Positions 60,701 to 64,000 of a stretch of DNA of 64,000 nt are shown one piece after another (the stretch's first letter is position 1; each line of letters begins with the position of its first letter). Below the pieces are notes generated by a model, which was not told the origin of the DNA, did not search any database, and worked only from the letters and a program-made list of their open reading frames with translations. Position numbers and translations under genes: made by a program. Source of the stretch: Heterohyrax brucei (lineage: Eukaryota; Chordata; Mammalia; Hyracoidea; Procaviidae); NCBI GenBank assembly GCA_028571685.1, contig CM053143.1, positions 136,868,829 through 136,932,828 of the forward strand, read 5' to 3'.

Positions 60701-63512
60701 CTGTGTGACCCTCAGTTGGTCTTCCCACACTGTGACAGCTCAGTCCTCCTCTCTACCCTGTATTTTCTCCTCTCCATCCTGTGTTTCCCATATCCATTCA
60801 GCCAGGTCCTGTCCCCCTCTGCCATCTCAAATCACCTGTAAACAGGGGCTGCCCAGTTAGTCTCGTGTATCTGCATCAGCCAAGATGCACATGTTTTATA
60901 GTTCAGTGTACTCTTCATCTGAAGAGTTGGCTTCGGGAGTGGCCTATTCCTACCCCACCTTTTTTTTTTTTTTTTTTTTAAAGAAAAAGGCCGTCTCTAG
61001 ACTTTTGTGTTAAACTAGGCCATTTTCTCTCTATAACGGGGTAGGGACTCTGTTTTATAATACTTGTTATTATAAGTCTGAAAGACTAGTTTGTTAAAAG
61101 TCTATGTTTAATGCTTTCTTCCAAGATATCACCGTGAAGTCTTGCCTGGAGAAATTGTGAAAATATCCAGACACAATGTCCAAACACTTGATATTGTACC
61201 AAGGTCTGGAGGAAATTCAATGGCTTTTTGTATCTTTGAATATGTTTATTTTGCAAGACCAGATAGTATATTTGAAGGTAAGGGAAATTTTTCTTTGACT
61301 ATTGTTACATTTTTAAAACAAAAATCCTCACAGTTGGATCATGATAAGCAATAGCAGCAACATCATGATAAACCGAGGCAATATTGAAGTTGTCAAGGAT
61401 TTCCTTTTACTGCGATCCACAGTCAGTGTCTATGGAAGCAGTAGTGAAGAAATCAAACCATATATTGCACTGAGCAAACCTCCTGCAAAAGATGCTGTTT
61501 GGAAAAGTGAGGTGCACCTGACCTAAGCCATGGTTTTTTCAGTAGCCTCATATGCATGTGAAAGCTGAACAATGAATCAGGAAGACCAAAGAATTGATAC
61601 CTCTGAATTACAGTATTGGTGAAGAATATTGAATATAATATGCAAAAAGAAGGAACAAATCTGGATTCATTTGAAGAAGTATGGCCAGTAGGTTTCTTAG
61701 AAGTGAGGATGTTGAGACTCTGTCTCATGTACTTTGGACATATTATCAGAAGGGATCAGTCCCTGGAGAAGGACATCATGCTTGGTAAAGTTAGAGGGTC
61801 AGCAAAAAAGAGGAAGACTCTCAGCTAGAAGGACAGACAAAGTGCGTATAACCATGGGCTCAAATGTAAGAACTTTGAGGATGGCTCAGGACTGGGCAGG
61901 GTTCCATTCTGTTGTTCATAGAGTCTCTGTAAGTTGGAATCAACTTGATGGCACCTAACAGCAACAAGAAGATTGCTGATAGAATTCTTATTTATCTCAT
62001 TGAAACATGACTAGTTTTGGCCTAATGGTTATCTGGCACTCCAAAGGCCCATATATATGTTATGGCTATGGAACTGAAGTTGAACATCATTAATATTTCC
62101 TTTTATTCATCTCTTGACTTTTGTCAAGTGAATTCTCCAATTCCTATTTATTTTTAGTCTGTAGAGTTCTAATCACAACTAGCATTTAGAGTAGCAATAT
62201 AATATTAAGTCATCTGTTTCTTTTTCCAAACAGGTCAAATGGTTTACACGGTAAGGTACCGCTGTGGTCAGCGGCTGGCGATTGAAGCACCTGTGGATGC
62301 AGATTTGGTCAGCACGGTTCCAGAGTCTGCCACTCCTGCTGCTCTTGGTTATGCAAAAAAGGTCTGTTCTTTTAATTAACAAGATCCCGTGAATTGTTTT
62401 CCTCAGTGCGATAAGAAATCCTTGTCCAGTAAGAGAGAGATTTACCAATTTATTGTAAGGGGAAGGAAGATTTGAGGGTTAATTTTTGTTTGTTTGTTTA
62501 CTTCTTTTCCAGCTTTGTCATTCAATGCTTCTTTTTAAGTAAAAGCACAGAAGGGTCCACCCAAAGACTTGGAGTTTGACCTCCTACTCTTCAAAAAGAC
62601 AACATTGTGAAACTATATATAGTCATAATATTTACATATTAAAATCTGTTTCTTTAAGTACCTTCATAAGTCACTGGTATATTCCTTACTGAGTATAAGT
62701 AATAATAAAGCTGCTTGTATTTGTTTTTAAAATTATGTTCTTAGTACTATATTAATCTCTTTTGTTCATAACTAATAGCATAGCTTGATCCTAGAGTATA
62801 CCACACAGCATTCACTACCTTCAGTAGTTTTATTGGCTTGTAAAAGAAGTAACAAACATTTTAAACAAGTAATGAATACCTTGATAAATGAATAAATAAC
62901 CTCCTGACCCTCAAAAGCACATCTTTTGCCTGCTGGTTTTAATTAATTTCTTGCGGCTGAAATCTTCTGATGTTGGTGAATTTTTTTTACCATGTCTCCA
63001 TATATTAGTACTCTCCTCTAACATAGAATAGTATTACTTTTTTAAGACTGAGCATTACAAATTCTAGAAAAGTAAGTTGGTTTACTCACCAAGTATATTT
63101 AAATGATTTTCTTTTTGCCTCCCCCCCAAGATTAAATAGTGAAAGAAAATTGTAATCTGATGATAGAGAGTATAGAGTAATAACATTTTGAAATTCTGCT
63201 TATATACCATAGTGATCTATGACATACAGAAAAATAGGACTCTAGAGGAATCTGTATATTGCTGCTTATTGTCCTTTTTGTCTCCATCAGTGTGGACTTC
63301 CATATGTGGAGGTGCTATGTAAAAATCGGTATGTAGGAAGAACCTTCATCCAGCCAAACATGAGGTTAAGACAACTTGGTGTTGCAAAAAAATTTGGAGT
63401 ATTGTCAGAAAACTTTAAAGGCAAAAGAATTGTTCTTGTAGATGATTCAATTGTGAGAGGCAATACTATCTCACCTATAATAAAATTGCTTAAAGAATCT
63501 GGTGCAAAAGAG
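31244..63512 (+). CDS. PPAT: PPAT, glutamine PRPP amidotransferase (exons 1-9; 3' part beyond window)
   Basis: PPAT catalyses the committed step of de novo purine synthesis in the cytosol: PRPP plus glutamine gives 5-phosphoribosylamine. Nine exons total 1236 bases (412 codons of the usual 517), all in phase. Residues 1-11 ([11 protein letters not shown]) are the propeptide whose removal exposes catalytic Cys12 (CGVFGC). The Ntn glutaminase domain shows GHTRYATTG at 90-98 and HNGE at 121-124. Cys280 in [10 protein letters not shown] is at the position of a 4Fe-4S ligand in this family. The PRPP loop [13 protein letters not shown] is at 385-397. Intron 1 is unusually large (25.1 kb) and hosts an antisense nested gene. 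The last about 105 residues, with three further cluster cysteines, lie outside the window. Confidence 0.97.
31955..32091 (-). repeat. AfroSINE
   Basis: This antisense copy starts CATGGAGTCGACTCGGACTC; it lies 580 bases after PPAT exon 1. Confidence 0.7.
33326..33455 (+). repeat. AfroSINE, degenerate
   Basis: This partial sense copy lacks the head. It has ACCTGTTGATCTGCCCACAT of the extended variant. Confidence 0.45.
35116..35430 (+). repeat. AfroSINE with a second AfroSINE inserted in it
   Basis: The outer copy is split at its ACCAGC-CACTCC region by an inner sense copy (about 35189-35352) ending GACAGCACCTAACAACAATA. Confidence 0.75.
35685..35850 (+). repeat. AfroSINE
   Basis: This clean sense copy runs from ACCATGGTGGTGTAGTAGTT to the tail TCAGAATCAACTCAAAGGC. 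Confidence 0.8.
36050..36213 (-). repeat. AfroSINE
   Basis: This antisense copy has head CACTGTGCCACCAGGGCTCC. Confidence 0.8.
36535..36685 (+). repeat. MIR remnant
   Basis: This MIR 3' half has CTATGCCTCAGCATCCTGAT, TACCTCCCTCATAGAG and a late AATAAAGAGTACATAG. Confidence 0.6.
37075..37235 (-). repeat. AfroSINE, long variant
   Basis: This antisense copy has GGGTTTTCACTGG in its middle, as in the composite family. Confidence 0.5.
37466..37580. repeat. Imperfect palindrome (hairpin-forming)
   Basis: Left arm from 37466 (AGGCCTGGTTGGATCAAAA) matches the reverse complement of the right arm ending 37580 (AGGTCAGTTTGGATCAAAA). The arms continue through AGCTTCTCT and AAGTTCTT/AAATTCTT blocks, so nearly the whole 115 bases can fold on itself. 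No known element is recognised; it may be a small MITE-like relic. Confidence 0.75.
37600..37760 (-). repeat. MIR remnant
   Basis: This antisense MIR has TATTAACTCATTTCGATTTC and TTTTACAGATCAAAAAAC followed by AGAGGTTAAGGAAC. Confidence 0.65.
38085..38341 (+). repeat. tRNA-Gly-type SINE (second afrotherian SINE type), partial
   Basis: It shares CAGTGGAGGCTTGCTGCTGG, GAGCTTCTAGACTAAGATGG and the tail GACAGAAGCTAACAACAAG with the copy around 47843-48752. The tRNA head is mostly lost. Confidence 0.6.
38359..38450 (-). CDS. Nested gene exon 7: candidate terminal exon
   Basis: The frame joined from exon 6 reads [20 protein letters not shown] then KSLTDHFGS and a TGA stop at 38361-38359. The acceptor (CTTTTTATATATCAAAG) is moderate and phase 1. 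The AHEDE-SSDFFG join looks protein-like, but this is the weakest exon and might be chance. Confidence 0.35.
38692..38827 (-). repeat. AfroSINE
   Basis: This antisense copy lies 240 bases before the candidate last exon of the nested gene. Confidence 0.7.
38908..39283 (-). repeat. AfroSINE fragments
   Basis: One diverged partial copy (38908-39070) and one better copy (39100-39283, head GTTCTACCAGGGCCCCTG). Confidence 0.55.
39986..40051 (-). CDS. Nested gene exon 6: short basic linker (candidate)
   Basis: This 66-base candidate exon is [20 protein letters not shown] plus D, with a strong acceptor (TTTGTTCTAAG) and donor GATG|GTAAGA, phase 1 both ends. The KRK cluster could serve nuclear import. 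No homologue is recognised. Confidence 0.42.
40358..40703 (-). pseudogene. Nested gene exon 5: degenerate Myb/SANT-like module 3
   Basis: The exon opens (acceptor CCTTTAG, phase 1) as [20 protein letters not shown], then [20 protein letters not shown]. Near 40508 a 4-base loss relative to module 2 shifts the frame. The next frame still shows [13 protein letters not shown], followed by an in-frame TAA at 40468-40466 where module 2 has Glu. A second 4-base loss restores the frame for [12 protein letters not shown] and the donor CAAG|GTAATC. These multiple independent lesions mean the module cannot be made in full. Confidence 0.75.
41553..41600 (-). repeat. AfroSINE tail fragment
   Basis: Only the tail (GTGTCGTCGAGTCGGATCCG) is present, directly next to the L1-type element. 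Confidence 0.6.
41600..42650 (-). repeat. L1-type 3' end, antisense, long copy
   Basis: It starts with a T-run (reverse poly-A), followed by the family sequence; at about 42230 it has the reverse of the ACTTTGGTGAGTAGTG signature. TCAGCATAATGCCCTCCAGA near 42555 is L1-typical. Confidence 0.6.
43400..44780 (+). repeat. L1 LINE fragment, ORF2 endonuclease region, degenerate
   Basis: One frame around 43620-43740 reads [20 protein letters not shown], then [12 protein letters not shown], the L1 ORF2 endonuclease start with its Asn and Glu sites. Downstream frames are broken by many stops and indels. It lies between nested-gene exons 4 and 5. Confidence 0.75.
44978..45067 (-). CDS. Nested gene exon 4: acidic linker
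   Basis: This is a candidate 90-base exon reading [20 protein letters not shown] then TDRKQSPDR, with acceptor TTCATAG and donor AGAG|GTAAAA, phase 1 at both ends. It is similar in length and acidity to exon 2, as expected if module-plus-linker pairs were duplicated. The polypyrimidine tract is weak, so the acceptor position is less certain. Confidence 0.5.
45215..45570 (+). repeat. L1-type 3' end
   Basis: It shares GTACTTTATGGTTCTGTGCA and GACAGGAGATTATTAAGAGG with 51296-52014. Confidence 0.55.
45738..45783. repeat. (TC)n microsatellite
   Basis: A nearly pure CT run of 46 bases, with two TCTG interruptions. Confidence 0.95.
46497..46735 (-). repeat. AfroSINE plus adjacent partial copy
   Basis: A full antisense copy (46497-46643) is followed by a tail-only antisense copy (46660-46735, CCATTGAATAGATTCCAACT). 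They lie 250 bases from exon 3 of the nested gene. Confidence 0.7.
46990..47424 (-). CDS. Nested gene exon 3: intact Myb/SANT-like module 2
   Basis: This exon has 435 bases with 144 full codons and no stop. The module spans about residues 25-115 of the exon: [19 protein letters not shown], then [20 protein letters not shown], then [14 protein letters not shown]. The tryptophans expected in helices of a Myb/SANT-like fold (KHW, IW, DW) are all present. A Gln/Glu-rich tail ends at the donor ACAG|GTAGGA. The acceptor is CATACAG. Both ends are phase 1. It is the best preserved part of the nested gene and the clearest coding sequence in the intron outside PPAT itself. Confidence 0.8.
47843..48752 (+). 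repeat. tRNA-Gly-derived SINE split by a solo LTR
   Basis: The head at 47846-47914 resembles tRNA-Gly (GCATTGTGTTTCAGTGGTAG, B-box GGGTTTGAGTTCTGGCCAG). It is interrupted at 47935 and resumes at 48485 (CCACCCATCTGTCAGTGAAG), ending near a SINE-like tail at 48752. It is not a functional tRNA: the anticodon arm is mutated and it is part of the longer repeat. Confidence 0.7.
47936..48484 (+). mobile_element. Solo LTR 1 (ERVL-MaLR-like)
   Basis: This 549-base element starts TGTCATGGACTGAATTGTGT and ends GACTAAAACA. It is flanked by the 5-base target duplication CCACC (47931-47935 and 48485-48489). It has an AATAAA near its 3' end (AAGAATAAACTTGC). It is the same family as 49592-50116. No internal retroviral genes are present. 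Confidence 0.85.
49051..49137 (-). CDS. Nested gene exon 2: acidic linker
   Basis: This is a candidate 87-base exon in the frame that continues from exon 1: [19 protein letters not shown] to VRPLQL. The acceptor TCTTTCCAG is strong and the donor is CTAG|GTACTG. Both ends are phase 1, exactly as needed to join exons 1 and 3. The glutamate run is typical of linkers between DNA-binding modules. No homologue is recognised, so the call rests on splice signals and phase. Confidence 0.5.
49592..50116 (+). mobile_element. Solo LTR 2 (ERVL-MaLR-like)
   Basis: This 525-base element starts TGTCATCGATTGAATTGTGT and ends GACTAAAACA, flanked by the duplication GTAAT (49587-49591 and 50117-50121). It is collinear with solo LTR 1 over its full length, so each is an independent insertion. 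No internal genes are present. Confidence 0.85.
50322..50477 (-). repeat. AfroSINE
   Basis: This antisense copy has head TCCGTGCCACCAGGGTTTTC. Confidence 0.75.
50635..50830 (-). repeat. L1-type 3' end, antisense
   Basis: This is the reverse of the terminal 190 bases of 51296-52014 (ATTGAGTGAAAGTGTACAAT at the start). Confidence 0.6.
51296..52014 (+). repeat. L1-type 3' end, best copy in the window
   Basis: This sense copy is 719 bases, running from CACCCCACATTGGTGAGTGG to TTTTCACTCAGTTATG and an A-rich tail. It serves as the reference for the other copies of this element. The GC-rich first half has open frames, but these fit an ancestral element rather than a host gene. Confidence 0.65.
54194..54574 (-). 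pseudogene. Nested gene exon 1: Myb/SANT-like module 1, one-base frameshift
   Basis: A plausible start ATG (54574-54572) begins [20 protein letters not shown]. The module continues through [20 protein letters not shown], then hits a stop after GDGSKL. One missing base near 54321-54323 explains this, because the next frame immediately resumes [17 protein letters not shown] and runs to a good donor GAAG|GTAAAA at 54194/54193. The first conserved Trp (KHW in the other modules) is Arg here. The 381-base length is one short of the phase-consistent 382, agreeing with a single deletion. An assembly error cannot be excluded for this one base. Confidence 0.72.
55755..55930 (+). repeat. MIR with (GAT)n
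   Basis: This sense MIR has TTTTTCTGTAAAATAGGGAT, a six-unit GAT expansion (55841-55858) and ends GATAGTGCCTGG. Confidence 0.65.
55931..56063 (-). repeat. AfroSINE
   Basis: This antisense copy inserted directly at the MIR 3' end; head CACTGTGTCACCAGGGCTCC. Confidence 0.75.
56231..56394 (-). repeat. AfroSINE upstream of PPAT exon 2
   Basis: This well-preserved antisense copy (ends CACTACACCACCAGGGTTTC) lies 87 bases before the exon 2 acceptor. Confidence 0.85.
56481..56547 (+). CDS. PPAT: PPAT exon 2
   Basis: This 67-base exon completes Arg43 and encodes [20 protein letters not shown]. The acceptor is TTCACAG and the donor CATAAG|GTACAT. An antisense AfroSINE ends 87 bases upstream. Confidence 0.96.
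56548..57015. other. PPAT intron 2
   Basis: These 468 bases of AT-rich intron contain nothing recognised. Confidence 0.6.
57016..57222 (+). CDS. PPAT: PPAT exon 3
   Basis: This 207-base exon (69 codons, residues 66-134) carries glutamine-binding motifs GHTRYATTG and [10 protein letters not shown]. The acceptor is TTTGTAAG and the donor AAGAAG|GTAAGT. Confidence 0.97.
57223..58921. other. PPAT intron 3
   Basis: This 1.7-kb intron has no identified repeat. A full CRE palindrome TGACGTCA occurs at 57769-57776, but a single 8-base match is weak evidence of function. Confidence 0.5.
58922..59034 (+). CDS. PPAT: PPAT exon 4
   Basis: This 113-base exon encodes [19 protein letters not shown] to TPDWVA plus two bases of Arg172. 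The acceptor is TAAACAG and the donor GCAAG|GTAATT. Intron 4 is only 102 bases. Confidence 0.97.
59137..59282 (+). CDS. PPAT: PPAT exon 5
   Basis: This 146-base exon encodes residues 173-220 with the conserved strand [17 protein letters not shown] of the glutaminase domain. The donor is AAAAAG|GTAATG, phase 1. Confidence 0.97.
59771..59843 (+). CDS. PPAT: PPAT exon 6
   Basis: This 73-base exon encodes [20 protein letters not shown] and IGA, then two bases of a split codon. The donor reads AAT|GTAAGTTT, so the last exonic base is T rather than the usual G. The split codon becomes ATA (Ile) where human PPAT has Arg, as I recall it. Confidence 0.95.
60135..60500 (+). repeat. L1-type 3' end
   Basis: It has CCCTGAGAACATGGCCCCTA, CAACTCTTCAAACAAAGAAT and the terminal AAACTTTCACTTAATCACAG. 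Confidence 0.6.
60640..60975 (-). repeat. L1-type 3' end, antisense
   Basis: It starts AAATTTATTGCGCTTTAAGT like the start of 41600-42650 and ends in a T-run at 60961-60979. Confidence 0.55.
61126..61277 (+). CDS. PPAT: PPAT exon 7
   Basis: This 152-base exon encodes [20 protein letters not shown] through to Cys280 ([14 protein letters not shown]) and SIFE. The acceptor is TTCCAAG and the donor GAAG|GTAAGG. It seems to carry several replacements compared with the human protein as I remember it. Confidence 0.96.
61330..61975 (+). repeat. RTE-class LINE 3' end (broken ORF and tail)
   Basis: Broken frames show [30 protein letters not shown] and [18 protein letters not shown], the C-terminus typical of RTE/BovB-like ORFs. 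The 3' end, AAGTTGGAATCAACTTGATG followed by GCACCTAACAGCAACAAG, matches the AfroSINE tail. Frameshifts and stops show it is dead. It sits directly after PPAT exon 7. Confidence 0.75.
62234..62361 (+). CDS. PPAT: PPAT exon 8
   Basis: This 128-base exon encodes [38 protein letters not shown] and YAKK. It includes the linker into the phosphoribosyltransferase domain. The acceptor is CCAAACAG and the donor AAAAAG|GTCTGT. Confidence 0.96.
63291..63512 (+). CDS. PPAT: PPAT exon 9
   Basis: This 222-base exon (74 codons) contains [20 protein letters not shown] and the PRPP-binding loop [12 protein letters not shown]. The acceptor is CTCCATCAG and the donor AAAGAG|GTAAGT. It is almost unchanged from the human protein as I remember it. 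Confidence 0.97.
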
Positions 63513-64000
63513 GTAAGTGATATTAAAAGATATCCTGAAGCACCAGTAATTGATAATCTTGTCATAAAAATTGTAATTAAGTAGAGTGAATCAAAAAGAT
63601 TAGTTCAGTATAACAAGTTTACGTTTTTTCAGTCTACTTCGTTTAGGAATAGCTGTGGCAATTTGAAAAATATATAATGAAATAAACCCAGTGCTGTCAA
63701 GTTGAACCCAACTCATGATTACCATCATTATATTATGTGCTAAATTTAATCCTTAATGGATTTAAAAACTAAATATAAAAGTTTAAAAAATATATAACAT
63801 TAATTAAGAGACTGACATAAACCACAAAGTTAGAATATATAATCTTTTGTAGAAGAAAGCAGAATGGAAAGCAGAATGAAAAAAATGTGTATATAATGTT
63901 TCAAGGATAATTGTAATTAGGATTTTCCAACACCCTTAGGATTATGATAATCTTACTCTTTGGACTTTATTCTGTGGAAGTCATATAATAGAAATAAAGA
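63513..64000. other. PPAT intron 9 (start)
   Basis: This is AT-rich intron sequence at the window edge. Apart from a short antisense AfroSINE fragment (63683-63725) nothing is recognised. The remaining PPAT exons are beyond the window. Confidence 0.6.
63683..63725 (-). repeat. AfroSINE tail fragment
   Basis: Only a short antisense tail is present (CAGTGCTGTCAAGTTGAACC). Confidence 0.5.

Larger units (their letters stand above)
59283..63290. other. PPAT introns 5 to 8
   Basis: Introns 59283-59770, 59844-61125, 61278-62233 and 62362-63290. Intron 6 contains two L1-type 3' ends (60135-60500, 60640-60975), and intron 7 contains an RTE LINE 3' end. Introns 5 and 8 show nothing recognised. Confidence 0.65.

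Noticed and set aside
61616-61958. Open frames resembling a polymerase C-terminus
   Set aside because: Part of a frameshifted RTE LINE remnant, annotated as a repeat rather than a gene.
1-64000. CRISPR arrays, operons or bacterial mobile elements
   Set aside because: No regularly spaced direct repeats or dense prokaryotic coding; gene structure is intron-rich and mammalian throughout.

Overview
This is a mammalian nuclear genome window. It carries parts of three linked housekeeping genes: SRP72 (minus, first two coding exons), PAICS (minus, complete, nine coding exons, 425 codons) and PPAT (plus, first nine coding exons, 412 codons; the rest lies beyond the right edge). PAICS and PPAT are head to head across a GC-rich promoter, the arrangement I know from other mammals. 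Splice sites and reading phases agree across every junction of these three genes. The commonest repeat is a tRNA-derived SINE of the AfroSINE type with a tail shared with an RTE-class LINE, so the source is most likely an afrotherian, and elephant-like (paenungulate) best fits the repeat mix. The species cannot be fixed from sequence alone.

Layout: 1-2215 SRP72 exons 2 and 1 with a GC-rich promoter to about 2330. 2340-11680 is a repeat-rich spacer between the SRP72 promoter and the PAICS 3' end (SINEs, L1 3' ends, MIR, L2). 11790-30469 is PAICS. 30470-31243 is the shared PAICS/PPAT promoter, with a CACGTG box and inverted CCAAT near PPAT and an NRF-1-like site in the middle. 31244-63512 holds PPAT exons 1-9, with a 25.1-kb first intron (31372-56480).

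PAICS and PPAT act in one pathway. PPAT makes the committed step of purine synthesis (PRPP plus glutamine to phosphoribosylamine); PAICS carries out the carboxylation and SAICAR steps. SRP72 is an unrelated neighbour, a protein of the signal recognition particle.

The most unusual content lies inside PPAT intron 1, on the opposite strand. Between 54574 and 38359 I can trace a nested gene of seven exons with three Myb/SANT-like (trihelix-type) DNA-binding modules separated by short linker exons. Every splice junction is phase 1. Module 2 (46990-47424) is fully open. Module 1 has one single-base frameshift, and module 3 has two 4-base losses and a stop codon. This looks like a gene built by duplication of exon pairs and now decaying in this lineage, or surviving only through its central module. 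I do not know of a described gene at this place.

Other structure: two solo LTRs of one family with clear 5-base target duplications, a 115-base imperfect palindrome, a Z-DNA-prone tract next to a PAICS splice donor, an RTE LINE 3' end that explains the SINE tail, and several nested insertions. No rRNA or functional tRNA gene, CRISPR array or bacterial-type feature was seen.
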